Under the pieces are notes generated by a model that ran no database searches, was not told the DNA's origin, and saw only the letters and a program-made list of their open reading frames with translations. Source: Gammaproteobacteria bacterium (GTDB lineage: Bacteria > Pseudomonadota > Gammaproteobacteria > PIWD01). From it: a stretch of DNA of 43,169 bases. The position numbers and the translations under genes were made by a program. The stretch lies in assembly GCA_003354005.1 (NCBI GenBank), contig PIWD01000010.1, forward strand, positions 1 through 43,169, in the 5' to 3' direction. Positions 16,228 to 24,899 of the stretch are shown piece by piece. Within the stretch, counting starts at the first letter, position 1; each line of letters opens with the position of its first letter.

Positions 16228-16250
16228 CGGTGTTCCTCCAAAGGGTACAA

Positions 16251-16874
16251 TTAACGGCGCATAACAATAACATGTCGCTTTGCTGCCAGGCCTGGTACAA
16301 ATAAAGGGTGTATATCAGCTGACAAGCCCATGGTTTCTTGCTTAGCGAGCTGACTGGTGCCTTTCATAGCAACGAGCTTACCACCTTCGCAGCATAGATG
16401 CCTGGTTTGTCCAACAAAATCGTCATAACGACCGAAGGCTCGACAGATAATAGTATCAAAACAGTGCTCAGGTTGGTAGCAGTTGAGGCGTTTTTTTACA
16501 ACAGATACATTTTTTATCTGTAGCTTGAAAATGATATGTCGTAAGAAGGCTGTTTTTTTTTGTGTGCAATCAAGTAGGGTAAATTGCTTGTTTTGTAGGG
16601 CAATGGCTAGTGGGATGCCAGGCAAACCTGCACCAGTACCAACGTCAAGCACTGTCTTGCCCGTTACATAAGGTAGTACAGCAAGACTATCAAGCAGATG
16701 GTGGGTAACCATGCGTGATATGGTTTTAACTCCACTTAAATTATAGGCTTGATTCCATTGATCTAGCTGTTTAAGATAGTGAACCAGTTGATCGTTCTGT
16801 TGTGATGATAGGTTTATAGAGAGCTGCTTTGTGCCTTGTTGTAATTGCTGAATCCAAGCAGTTGATTGTGGCAT
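16251..16874 (-). CDS. rsmG: 16S rRNA (guanine-527-N7)-methyltransferase RsmG (GidB)
   Basis: RsmG uses S-adenosylmethionine to methylate G527 of 16S rRNA. The 207-residue product has '[27 protein letters not shown]', motif I '[19 protein letters not shown]' (about 75-93), '[17 protein letters not shown]' and '[16 protein letters not shown]'. Length and motif order are normal for the family. First gene of the rsmG-parA-parB unit, divergent from the DamX-like gene with about 200 bases between. Confidence 0.94.
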   Translation of the reverse strand: MPQSTAWIQQLQQGTKQLSINLSSQQNDQLVHYLKQLDQWNQAYNLSGVKTISRMVTHHLLDSLAVLPYVTGKTVLDVGTGAGLPGIPLAIALQNKQFTLLDCTQKKTAFLRHIIFKLQIKNVSVVKKRLNCYQPEHCFDTIICRAFGRYDDFVGQTRHLCCEGGKLVAMKGTSQLAKQETMGLSADIHPLFVPGLAAKRHVIVMRR

Positions 16875-17081
16875 ATAGCTGACTCAATCTTATGGTGTAC
16901 AAGGATATATACCAAAATAATATAAAAATACGCTAAAAGCTTGCAGTATCCGAAATGGGCGTAGTACCGTGTGGGGCATGAGTACCTGAATAGTGTGCTA
17001 TACCCTTTATCACACCTTCTTCCTACAGAAGAACCAGCCAGCTCCCAACCATCGTGGTATGGTACTCAAAGGAGGATTGAT

Positions 17082-18401
17082 ATGCAAGAGCAAGATGCTA
17101 AAGATTGTTCGCCGTCCTACAAGAAGGTAGATGGCAGCCCTGTTGCAGCCCGAGTTGATGCGGATTTTTATTGTAATTTTCCTTCAAGAGAAAAAACAAG
17201 GCAAGCCTTTAAGCAATTAACCAGTAGTCGTTGCCAACTTTGGTTGTTGCTTGGTGAGAAAGGTGTTGGCAAACGAACCTTCATACAGCAGTTTGTTTGT
17301 CAGTGTGTCCCTTCCGATGCTATTTTTATACAAGGAAGGCAAGGGGTGAATTGTGATAATTTATTAAAAGCCATTGCGACACAATTGTCCTTGTCCCAAT
17401 TAGAAATAACAGAGGCTCTACAAGAAAAGTGCCAAAATTTAATAAGACAACTTGCACAATTGCATTGTGAAAAAATTGTAATCATCCAAAATGCCAATGA
17501 CTTACCCAAGGAAACTTTACGAACCTTGTGGGAACTCTTGCTAGCCCTAGCCACACACAAAACCAATCGTTTGCGATTTATTCTAATCGGCAATACTAAC
17601 TTGGCACGTAGTATAGAGGCAATGCAGCAAAAATTCAGCACAAAAGTTTCTGTACATCAAGAGACCTTGCTGCCATTGGAACGACAAGATATTCAATTAT
17701 TTTTAAAGTACTATACAGAACATGTATTAACTAGCGAGCCAAGCATCATTACCCCCATTGTCGTTGCACGCATTCATCGCTTAACTGGCGGATCGTTAAC
17801 GCGCATTATGCGTGTGACGGAACAAGTGTTGCAGCAACAACAAAATATGCCTAACCAATCATCCGTTCTAGTAGCCCATAATCCTACAACAGGCACAATG
17901 GCTTATTTAGTGCGTGCTGTAACACTTATTCGGAAGAATAAGCGTTATATTTTTGGGCTGCTTTGCTTAATGCTAGTATTCTTATATGCTGCATATCACC
18001 TATTACTGGTTGAACGCCGTACTGTCAAGCCTAGGTTTATTCAGAAAACTACGATACCAAGCTTACAGCAAAAAACAGCATTGCCACTGCCATTAACGTT
18101 AAAGCAAGCCCCATCATTTGGGCCTAGCGGTTATACGATACAAATTATAGGTACACACCATTTTGAACGTTTGGTACAGTTTGTAGAGGATCATCAATTA
18201 AATCATCTTGCACACCAGGCATTTTACTATCGCATGATCCATCAGGCCAAGCCCTGGTATGTTTTGATCTATGGTAAGGTTCACTCTTATCGGCAGGCAC
18301 AGAATTTGATGCACGAAATACCTGAAGATGTGCGTAATGCAATGCATCCATGGGTTCGTTCCTTAAGCTCGTTATACCAACAAGTTGTATCGCCCGTTTA
18401 A
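17082..18401 (+). CDS. DamX-like membrane ATPase with C-terminal SPOR domain
   Basis: The 439-residue product has an ExeA/AAA-type ATPase domain: Walker A 'GEKGVGKRT' (about 62-70), Walker B-like 'KIVIIQNANDL' and sensor-like 'LRFILIGN'. A single membrane helix follows ('YIFGLLCLMLVFLYAAYHLLL', about 289-309). A linker leads to a periplasmic SPOR domain ('SGYTIQIIGTHHFERLVQFV...KPWYVLIYGKVHSYRQAQNLMHEIP'). This is the DamX architecture; SPOR domains bind denuded septal glycan and recruit proteins to the division site. ATG 17082 is chosen because GGAGGATTGAT precedes it; an upstream in-frame start at 16971 adds 37 weak residues. Unlike the usual aroKB-damX context, it stands alone opposite rsmG. 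Confidence 0.85.
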   Translation: MQEQDAKDCSPSYKKVDGSPVAARVDADFYCNFPSREKTRQAFKQLTSSRCQLWLLLGEKGVGKRTFIQQFVCQCVPSDAIFIQGRQGVNCDNLLKAIATQLSLSQLEITEALQEKCQNLIRQLAQLHCEKIVIIQNANDLPKETLRTLWELLLALATHKTNRLRFILIGNTNLARSIEAMQQKFSTKVSVHQETLLPLERQDIQLFLKYYTEHVLTSEPSIITPIVVARIHRLTGGSLTRIMRVTEQVLQQQQNMPNQSSVLVAHNPTTGTMAYLVRAVTLIRKNKRYIFGLLCLMLVFLYAAYHLLLVERRTVKPRFIQKTTIPSLQQKTALPLPLTLKQAPSFGPSGYTIQIIGTHHFERLVQFVEDHQLNHLAHQAFYYRMIHQAKPWYVLIYGKVHSYRQAQNLMHEIPEDVRNAMHPWVRSLSSLYQQVVSPV

Positions 18402-18434
18402 CCTTTTGTGCGGAATTCTCCACAAAAGGTTAAA
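18397..18434 (+). terminator. 14-bp perfect inverted repeat at the end of the DamX-like gene
   Basis: TTTAACCTTTTGTG (18397-18410) pairs perfectly with CACAAAAGGTTAAA (18421-18434) around a 10-base loop containing GGAATTC. It overlaps the stop codon at 18399-18401. It lacks a U tract, so intrinsic termination is not certain, but the A/T arms could work in both directions. It could also be the end of a small element. Confidence 0.5.
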
Positions 18435-18442
18435 TTCAGCTT

Positions 18443-18494
18443 CTGATACTCCCCATATCTAGAGATAGGGACTTTATACGCTCATTTTTGGTAA
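18443..18494 (+). repeat. Hairpin repeat copy B
   Basis: CTGATACTCCCCATATCT / AGAGATAGGGA forms the hairpin, followed by ACTTTATACGCTCATTTTTGGTAA. It is the most complete copy of the family (A 514-551, C 29629-29673, D 36784-36832). It lies 9 bases beyond the inverted repeat that ends the DamX-like gene and about 240 bases before the kinase-like ORF. Confidence 0.6.
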
Positions 18495-18716
18495 CCCTTG
18501 AACCAATAAGTGTTGCTTGAGCTTCTGTTTCATTTTAGCCCCCTAAATTATTGCGAAAAATAAAATTAGAGCCCCTTTTATCCCTTACTTAACAAGGATA
18601 AATTTATTTATCGGGAGATGCTGGTATTTCTCCGCTGATAAATCAGAGAAATTGCGCAAAAATGGTCTAAGATTATAGGTAGTGAGGCCCAATGCTAAAA
18701 TGATAAAGTAAATAGG
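18495..18716. other. AT-rich non-coding region before the kinase-like gene
   Basis: No gene is recognised here. Short inverted repeats are visible, for example CTTACTTAACAAGGATAAATTTATTTATC and GATAAATCAGAGAAATT, but no promoter boxes are good enough to call. The promoter of the kinase-like gene must lie here or in copy B. Confidence 0.3.
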
Positions 18717-18731
18717 GTGGAGGAAATAATC

Positions 18732-20198
18732 TTGTTACACAAAACATATCCCAAGCACAGTAAAAAAAAACAGAACGTATGGGATGAGTACACACTGTTT
18801 GATAAAGAACATCCAAATGGTGCCAAAACGCCTTTTAAGCAAAAGGGGAACAAAGAAGGGGGGGTAAATAAAGGTGGTGGTATCTACACCTATAAATTCG
18901 CTGACGGAGATGTAAGGCAGGTATTGCTCAAGCAGGGTCTTCAAAAAAAATCAAGGGATACAGAATCTAGAAATGTTGTTGGAACACAAGCTTATGGAGA
19001 AACAATATCTGAATTTATAAGTGCTACGATGCATCATGCTTTGGGTGGAGATGATATAAAGGCTGCAAAATCTTCACTAGTTTCCATTCCTGATGAAAAA
19101 GATGGTGCTGCCGTATACGTGTCTAGCGAGTATAATCCCCATTCTAGTAAGGATCCACTGATGGGATTTAAGTTAGTGGGGCATAAAAATCGTCCTAAGA
19201 TGGCCAAAACACTGCATACTAGAGATTTAATTACCCCTCTAGAGAACCTTGACAAAGAATATGATCTTGGTTTAGAAAATATTCTTGCAAGTGCTTGGTT
19301 GCAAGGCGATAAAGATATTCATTCTGGTAATTTTGTTCTTATTATCGATGACAGTGGAGTTAACGCAGAGTATCAAAATTCGTTTGAAGTTCTAGCTAGT
19401 TATTACCGTAACGAAATTAAGAATCCTTCTAAAAAACCAGCTCATTTTGTGTTCATTAGTGCATTGCGAGATATTGGCGCAAAGGTTTATTTTGAGAAGA
19501 TTGATCATGGTTATGGTTTTTATCATACAAATTACTATAAAAATCGTACACCTCTTAATTTTTTGAACCGAGTTGAGCCTTTTTTTCGAGATATTCTCCA
19601 TGGAAGAGCACGACCAACAGATCATTTCACTGAATACAGCAAGAAATTGCAACACAAGTGTATGGAGCTGGTCAATGGTGAAATTAGAGATAGGTTTACT
19701 AATGGTAAATGGAAGGATGATCTAAGAGAGGCTTTAGATATTACGGAGAAAGCATATGGTGATGAGGCTGTGCCCGCATTGGTGGGTTATCTTCATTTTT
19801 TAGGTAATAAAACAGTTACACCTAAAATGTATAATAATAAGACTGAGGACCTAAAGGATGAGATTGTTTCTGAAATTGAAAAAAGCATCAAAAATCGTTT
19901 AAAGCAAGCTGAAAACTCTCTCGAAAAGAAAACGGTCGTACAGAAGATTAAGGGGACTATCGGAAATATAGCACGTTTGTTTAACAGTATGGTTACAGCG
20001 ATGGGCATTAAGTCCGCAGAAAAAATAAATGTGGATTTGGGGAGCACTTTGGAAAAAACTGGTGCTGTAACTCACTCTCAGACACTTGGTGGGCATCAAC
20101 ATCTCAATGACTGGGATAGTGAAAGTGAGGCATTAGAAGATACTAATAGTAAGAAAGAAGATTGTGATAAAGAAGACACGAACCACCTCCGCCCATAA
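18732..20198 (+). CDS. Predicted effector with LepB_N / HipA-like kinase motifs
   Basis: The 488-residue product shows a kinase-like core: 'VRQVLLKQG' (candidate ATP-binding Lys, about residue 67), 'ASAWLQGDKDIHSGNFVLI' (catalytic-loop type D-x-x-x-x-N, about 187-205) and 'VYFEKIDHGYGF' (metal-binding DFG-like Asp, about 253-263). This spacing is known from the N-terminal lipid-kinase domain of Legionella LepB and HipA/PI3-4-kinase-like folds. The C-terminal 150 residues are helical and end in an acidic tail ('DWDSESEALEDTNSKKEDCDKED'), suitable as an IVB export signal. Start: TTG 18732 lies nine bases after a GGTGGAGGA ribosome site; GTG 18717 would add five residues but lacks one. It is flanked by repeat B and IS605 debris. 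Kinase activity and secretion are inferred. Confidence 0.6.
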   Translation: MLHKTYPKHSKKKQNVWDEYTLFDKEHPNGAKTPFKQKGNKEGGVNKGGGIYTYKFADGDVRQVLLKQGLQKKSRDTESRNVVGTQAYGETISEFISATMHHALGGDDIKAAKSSLVSIPDEKDGAAVYVSSEYNPHSSKDPLMGFKLVGHKNRPKMAKTLHTRDLITPLENLDKEYDLGLENILASAWLQGDKDIHSGNFVLIIDDSGVNAEYQNSFEVLASYYRNEIKNPSKKPAHFVFISALRDIGAKVYFEKIDHGYGFYHTNYYKNRTPLNFLNRVEPFFRDILHGRARPTDHFTEYSKKLQHKCMELVNGEIRDRFTNGKWKDDLREALDITEKAYGDEAVPALVGYLHFLGNKTVTPKMYNNKTEDLKDEIVSEIEKSIKNRLKQAENSLEKKTVVQKIKGTIGNIARLFNSMVTAMGIKSAEKINVDLGSTLEKTGAVTHSQTLGGHQHLNDWDSESEALEDTNSKKEDCDKEDTNHLRP

Positions 20199-20674
20199 TA
20201 GGACACTAAATTGTGGAAAACACAATATTCAGATTCTGAATTTATGGTAATTCATCAAGATAATTATTTGACATTTATTGCTGAATGAGAGCATTGGGTT
20301 TGTCAAAGCTTAGTTTAGTGCTAGCTATAACTGACATTCTCCTTGACATTCTCGTAGGGTAACAGTACGCTCTGGCTGTGAAGGTAGGGGGTCGTACAAA
20401 TTTAGGATAAAGCCGATTGATGAACAAGTCGCTCGAAATAGTTTTCGTGTTGTTGCCACTTTGTTTGGAATAGGATGGAATGAACCCACTTTTAGTGGCA
20501 GGGGATGTTGTGTTGGTCTGTGTAGAAGATGCGTTGGTGACTTCTGTAACATCAGCCCCCCTGCAAATTGGTGGTATAGTAGTAGCCTGAATCTCTAATC
20601 AGTTATCACCATCCTTCAGGAAGGTGAGGATGTCAAATTTAGGATATATAAAAAATACTTGAGTTAATAATGTA
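20199..20674 (+). mobile_element. IS605-type debris in the lptD upstream region
   Basis: Bases 20608-20637 read CACCATCCTTCAGG...GAGGATGTCAA, the usual right end of an IS605-group element, with the same GAGGATGTCAA terminus as the relic at 12868. Upstream, about 20480-20590, frame pieces such as 'NPLLVAGDVVLVCVEDALVTS' resemble the tail of TnpB, but the match is weak. No intact transposase frame remains. The lptD promoter must lie in or downstream of this debris. Bases 20199-20330 show nothing recognisable. Confidence 0.5.
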
Positions 20675-23074
20675 GTGAATCGTTACCAGCACAATGCTAG
20701 GTGTTTAGGCTTTGCGTTTCTATGCTTGCTGATTGTTTTATTTGTGAAAACAGCATGTGCAATACCTGGGAAATTAGGCTGGGTAGATAACCCCGAGGGT
20801 GGAATATGCAAGGGTTATTTCCTTGATAGCTTCGCTGGGACGGATACCTTGAATTTCAAACATGTCCCTCTGCATATTCATTCCGAAGGTGCTGAACTGA
20901 CGGTACATGGTATCTCTCAACTGAAAGGTCCCATTACTATCACTCAAAGTAGTAGAAAGTTGTTGGCTGATAGGGCTTGTCTGTTAACAGAGGATCATCA
21001 ATTAAAAACCGTACAATTAAGTGGTCATGTACATTACCGTCAACCAGGGTGCTGGTTAGATAGTGACTATTTATATTGGGATTTGGATAAGCAGTCAATT
21101 TATTTTGGTCGTTCCTTATTTCGCATTTCTTCAAGTAAGCAGCGTTGGTTGTGGGGAACTGCCGTATCAGGTGTACGATCTATGCAAGGCAGGCTTAAAT
21201 TGGAGGATGCCAATTTAACCACTTGTCCACCAGAGCAAACAAGTTGGATGATTCGAGCTAGTCAAGTTATTTTGAATCCAAAAATTGGTTGGGGGTACGC
21301 ATACCATCCACGTTTTTATTGGCATGGTGTTCCATTGCTGTATCTTCCATATGTCACTTTTCCATTGGATAAGCGACGTAAAACAGGCTTGTTATTTCCT
21401 ACTATTGGTCATCTTAGTGATGGTGGCTTGCACATTGTGATTCCATTTTACTGGAATATAGCTCCCAATTATGATTGGCTCATAACGCCACATTTTATCA
21501 AAAATCGTGGTATCTTTTTGAGTAATTTATTTCGTTATTTAACGCCACACGCAAGTGGTCAAGCACAGTTTTACTTTATGTTCCATGATAGCTTGTTTCA
21601 AGCCTTTAAAGCTGACATGTCATCCCAGTTTGCTTTGAGCCAAGATATCGATAAACAGCAAAGCTTAGCACGATTGCTTAATGCGCATGATTATCGACTT
21701 TCTTTTTCTATACAACATCATCTGCACTGGGCACCACATTGGTCATTTAATGCTGATGTGAATTGGGTCAGTGATGATTATTTTTATTCTGATTTACCCT
21801 TGAAATATAATTTTGGAAGCCCGACTTACCTCTTGAATCAATTTACTGCTAATTTTCAAGACAAATTTTGGAAAGGTGTTGCTCAGTTACAAAGTTATCA
21901 AACCCTACACCCGATTAATCAAAATTCAGTCATCACGCCCTACCAACGTTTGCCACACCTACATTTAGCTGGTGAGTTGCCTCTGTGGAAACATCGTATT
22001 TATTGGCAATGGATGACGGAATATGACTATTTTAATCGATCAAGTTTATTTAATACAGCTACAGAAACCTCGATAGGCAGTCGCTGGCATATTGTAACAA
22101 GCTTACGTATTCCTTATTATGGTGCAAATGGCTTTATTATTCCACGGATAACCCTAGACAATGCAGCATATTGGCTACATAACCGTTTGCCAGGGGGGGG
22201 GCTCGATCATATCAATCGATTAACGCCGATTCTTGATCTTGATGCTGGGAGTAGTTTAGAGCGAAGTATCGTTTACGGCAAGCGAACTTATTTACAGACA
22301 CTTGAGCCTCGGTTATTTTATCTACTGATTCCTAAGCGTGAGCGAGAGGATGTACCACTATTCGACAGTTATCCATTGCCACTTTATTTAATGAATTTGT
22401 TTTCACTTAATCATTTTAGTGGGCCAGATCGCTTAACCAATACGAATCGATTAACATTGTCGATGACGAGTCGCCTATTTACTCAACGATCTATGTATGA
22501 AACATTACGTGCCAGTGTTGGGTATTTAATCCTATTTCGTCCATTGAATATATGCACCACCAGTGAATGTAAGCTTATGGAAGAGATCGCTCAAAATGGT
22601 GCCCCACTTGTCGGAGAAATCAATTATTCTATCAATCCAAATTGGCATGCCAATATAAGTGCTGCTTTTTATGATGAACATTATCATTTACAGCATCTTA
22701 CGGGCGATCTTAATTACCATCCTGCCAAAAATCGTTTATTGAGGCTGCGCTATGATTTCATTCGTAATGGGAATGAGTGGGTTTTATCGGGCAATCCTAA
22801 TGAACCGAGTCATTATAATATCAGTTATATTACATTGAGTTTACGTTTCCCGATGACAGAACGGTTGCACTTTACTGGGGACTTTAATTATAACGCCGAT
22901 CAGCACTATTCGGAGCAGATGTCTTACGGCCTGCAGTATGATACCTGTTGCTGGTCTTTGCGTGGAATGATTGCCCGTAAATTTTCTAGCTTAGGTCTTG
23001 TGCATGAGCCACAATATCGCTACAGTTACTATTTGCAGCTACAATTAAAGGGATTAACTCGAGCATTTTCATGA
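20675..23074 (+). CDS. lptD: LPS-assembly protein LptD
   Basis: LptD is the outer-membrane beta-barrel that, with LptE, inserts lipopolysaccharide. The 799-residue product has a signal peptide (about 1-29, ending 'VKTACA'), a periplasmic OstA/LptA-like jellyroll (about 55-190) and a long barrel. Family landmarks: 'ANLTTCPPEQTSWMIRASQVILNP' and 'HPRFYWHGVPLLYLPYVTFPLDKRRKTGLLFPTIG'. Cysteines near the N-terminus ('GGICKGYF'), at 'TTCPP' and in the C-terminal 'DTCCWSLRGM' sit where disulfides are needed. The GTG at 20675 lacks a clear ribosome site. Four bases overlap surA, giving an lptD-surA-rsmA unit. Confidence 0.94.
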   Translation: MNRYQHNARCLGFAFLCLLIVLFVKTACAIPGKLGWVDNPEGGICKGYFLDSFAGTDTLNFKHVPLHIHSEGAELTVHGISQLKGPITITQSSRKLLADRACLLTEDHQLKTVQLSGHVHYRQPGCWLDSDYLYWDLDKQSIYFGRSLFRISSSKQRWLWGTAVSGVRSMQGRLKLEDANLTTCPPEQTSWMIRASQVILNPKIGWGYAYHPRFYWHGVPLLYLPYVTFPLDKRRKTGLLFPTIGHLSDGGLHIVIPFYWNIAPNYDWLITPHFIKNRGIFLSNLFRYLTPHASGQAQFYFMFHDSLFQAFKADMSSQFALSQDIDKQQSLARLLNAHDYRLSFSIQHHLHWAPHWSFNADVNWVSDDYFYSDLPLKYNFGSPTYLLNQFTANFQDKFWKGVAQLQSYQTLHPINQNSVITPYQRLPHLHLAGELPLWKHRIYWQWMTEYDYFNRSSLFNTATETSIGSRWHIVTSLRIPYYGANGFIIPRITLDNAAYWLHNRLPGGGLDHINRLTPILDLDAGSSLERSIVYGKRTYLQTLEPRLFYLLIPKREREDVPLFDSYPLPLYLMNLFSLNHFSGPDRLTNTNRLTLSMTSRLFTQRSMYETLRASVGYLILFRPLNICTTSECKLMEEIAQNGAPLVGEINYSINPNWHANISAAFYDEHYHLQHLTGDLNYHPAKNRLLRLRYDFIRNGNEWVLSGNPNEPSHYNISYITLSLRFPMTERLHFTGDFNYNADQHYSEQMSYGLQYDTCCWSLRGMIARKFSSLGLVHEPQYRYSYYLQLQLKGLTRAFS

Positions 23075-24066
23075 ATAATCAGTTACTGACATTGTTTAGA
23101 TCATTTTTACGCAGGCAGGGGCTTGTCCTGTCACTAAGTTTGCTCAGTGCGGTCATATTGTGCTGTAGTTATCGACCAGCATTAGCACTTTCTGAGTCGC
23201 ATCATTTGGTTGATCGTATTGTTGCCGTTGTTAATCATCAGGTGATTACCCAGAGACAGCTTGAGCAGCAAATCACACGGTTGGTGCAGCATATTAAATC
23301 AATCAATGTTGCGATGCCGAGTGAACAGATGATAAGGGAGAAAGCGTTAGAACAACTGATTAACCGATTTTTACAGCTACAAATCGCTAAGCGTGCCCAT
23401 ATTGAAGTAAAAGAGCAGTCAATTGACGGAGCACTGAAGCATATCATGGATCAAGAACATATAACACAGGCGGAGCTGGAGGAGCAACTCGCTAAAGATG
23501 GCATGACATTAAGTGCTTATCGCCAGGAAATGCGCCTTGAGCTAACCATTTCCAAGTTGCAGCAAGTCATGATTTCTGAAAGGGTAAACGTCACTGAAAC
23601 GAAGATTGAAGATACATGGAAAGCCTATAAACAACAGATAGAGCAGGATACAGTCTATCATTTTAAAGATATTTTTATTGAACTGCCAGACGGCGCGAGC
23701 ATCAAGGCAGTACAAGCAAAACGCGCTCAAGCGCAGGCATTGCTAAAACTTCAACGTCAAGATAAATTGCCAGCCGTTACCGATAGTGGGGAGTTTGTTA
23801 TAAAAGATTGGGGCATGCAGCACTTATCTTCATTGCCTACTGCTTTTGCAAAAGTCATTATACATATGCGAGAAGGTCAGAGTTCTCAGCCGATTCAAAC
23901 GGGTGATGGTTTTCATGTGCTGCATTTATTAATTAAAAAAGCTCCTAGTCAACAAATGACACGACTACAAGTCGCCAATAACTTGCGTCAGAAGGAATTT
24001 TTTGAAGCTGTCAAAGATTGGCTCATCAAACAGAAAGGTCATGCCTATATCAAAATATTCGATTAA
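23071..24066 (+). CDS. surA: Periplasmic chaperone/peptidyl-prolyl isomerase SurA (single-parvulin form)
   Basis: SurA escorts outer-membrane proteins such as LptD across the periplasm. The 331-residue product has a hydrophobic signal region (about 18-40, ending 'PALALS') and the SurA N-domain ('VDRIVAVVNHQVITQRQLEQQI', 'EKALEQLINRFLQLQIAKRA'). One parvulin-like domain follows ('YHFKDIFIELPDGAS...DWGMQHLSSLPTAFAKVI...QPIQTGDGFHVLHLL'), then a C-terminal helix. E. coli SurA is about 430 residues with two parvulin domains, so one is missing. It overlaps lptD by four bases and rsmA by one (TAATG). Confidence 0.9.
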   Translation: MNNQLLTLFRSFLRRQGLVLSLSLLSAVILCCSYRPALALSESHHLVDRIVAVVNHQVITQRQLEQQITRLVQHIKSINVAMPSEQMIREKALEQLINRFLQLQIAKRAHIEVKEQSIDGALKHIMDQEHITQAELEEQLAKDGMTLSAYRQEMRLELTISKLQQVMISERVNVTETKIEDTWKAYKQQIEQDTVYHFKDIFIELPDGASIKAVQAKRAQAQALLKLQRQDKLPAVTDSGEFVIKDWGMQHLSSLPTAFAKVIIHMREGQSSQPIQTGDGFHVLHLLIKKAPSQQMTRLQVANNLRQKEFFEAVKDWLIKQKGHAYIKIFD

Positions 24067-24896
24067 TGACAGGACTCTATGCTAACAAACGTCTAGGCCA
24101 GAATTTCTTGCAGGATTCCTATGCGGTTAAGGCCTTGGTTGAATATATTCGTCCTAGTGCCTGCAACCACATGGTGGAAATTGGGCCAGGGTTAGGCGCA
24201 TTGACGCGACAATTATTGCCTAAGGTTTTACAGTTAGATGTCATTGAATTTGATGTTCGATTAGCTGATAAATTGAAACGAGAAGTATGCCAGTCAAGCA
24301 AACCGAATGAAATAGGTTCAGAGAAATCGCAGATGTCAAAGCTGGTCGTTCATCATGCTGATGCCATGCAATTTGACTTACATACCATTCATGAAGCAGA
24401 TACAACAAAGCTCAGACTTGTTGGAAACCTGCCTTATAATATTGCGACAGCCTTACTTTTACATTATTTACAACAACTCAATTGCATCAAAGACATCCAC
24501 TTTATGTTTCAGAAAGAAGTGGCATTGCGTTTATGTGCACGACCAGGTGAGCGACATTATGGACGCTTATCTGTCATAACGCAGTATTATTGCTATGTCG
24601 AATATCTGTGTGATATCTCAGCACATTCTTTTTGGCCAGCACCAAAGGTCATTTCAAGTTTCGTCAGGCTATTGCCACGTTGCATAGGCGAGCATGAGAA
24701 GGTAGACTTAGGGCAGTTTGAGCGTGTGGTAAAACTTGCTTTTAGCCAGAGACGTAAAATGATCCATCATAACTTGAAGAAAGTTATCACTGCCGAGCAA
24801 TTACAGGCATTATCTATTGAGCCAAGCTTACGTGCGGAGCAATTGACTGTTATGCAGTTTGTACATTTAGCGCAAGCGTTGACTAGCAAGGACTAG
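24066..24896 (+). CDS. rsmA: 16S rRNA dimethyladenosine transferase RsmA (KsgA)
   Basis: RsmA dimethylates A1518 and A1519 of 16S rRNA. The 276-residue product begins 'MTGLYANKRLGQNFLQD' and has 'MVEIGPGLGALT' (SAM-binding motif I, about 37-48), 'LDVIEFDVRLADKL', 'VHHADAMQFD', the catalytic 'VGNLPYNIATALLLHYL' and 'LAFSQRRKMIHHNLK'. ATG 24066 shares its A with the surA stop. A longer in-frame start at 24018 would lie wholly within surA. The usual pdxA between surA and rsmA is absent. Confidence 0.95.
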   Translation: MTGLYANKRLGQNFLQDSYAVKALVEYIRPSACNHMVEIGPGLGALTRQLLPKVLQLDVIEFDVRLADKLKREVCQSSKPNEIGSEKSQMSKLVVHHADAMQFDLHTIHEADTTKLRLVGNLPYNIATALLLHYLQQLNCIKDIHFMFQKEVALRLCARPGERHYGRLSVITQYYCYVEYLCDISAHSFWPAPKVISSFVRLLPRCIGEHEKVDLGQFERVVKLAFSQRRKMIHHNLKKVITAEQLQALSIEPSLRAEQLTVMQFVHLAQALTSKD

Positions 24897-24899
24897 AGG

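Noticed and set aside
14532..16874. parS sites near parAB
   Set aside because: No TGTTTCACGTGAAACA-like palindrome was seen by eye in the window; a mismatch-tolerant scan could still find one.
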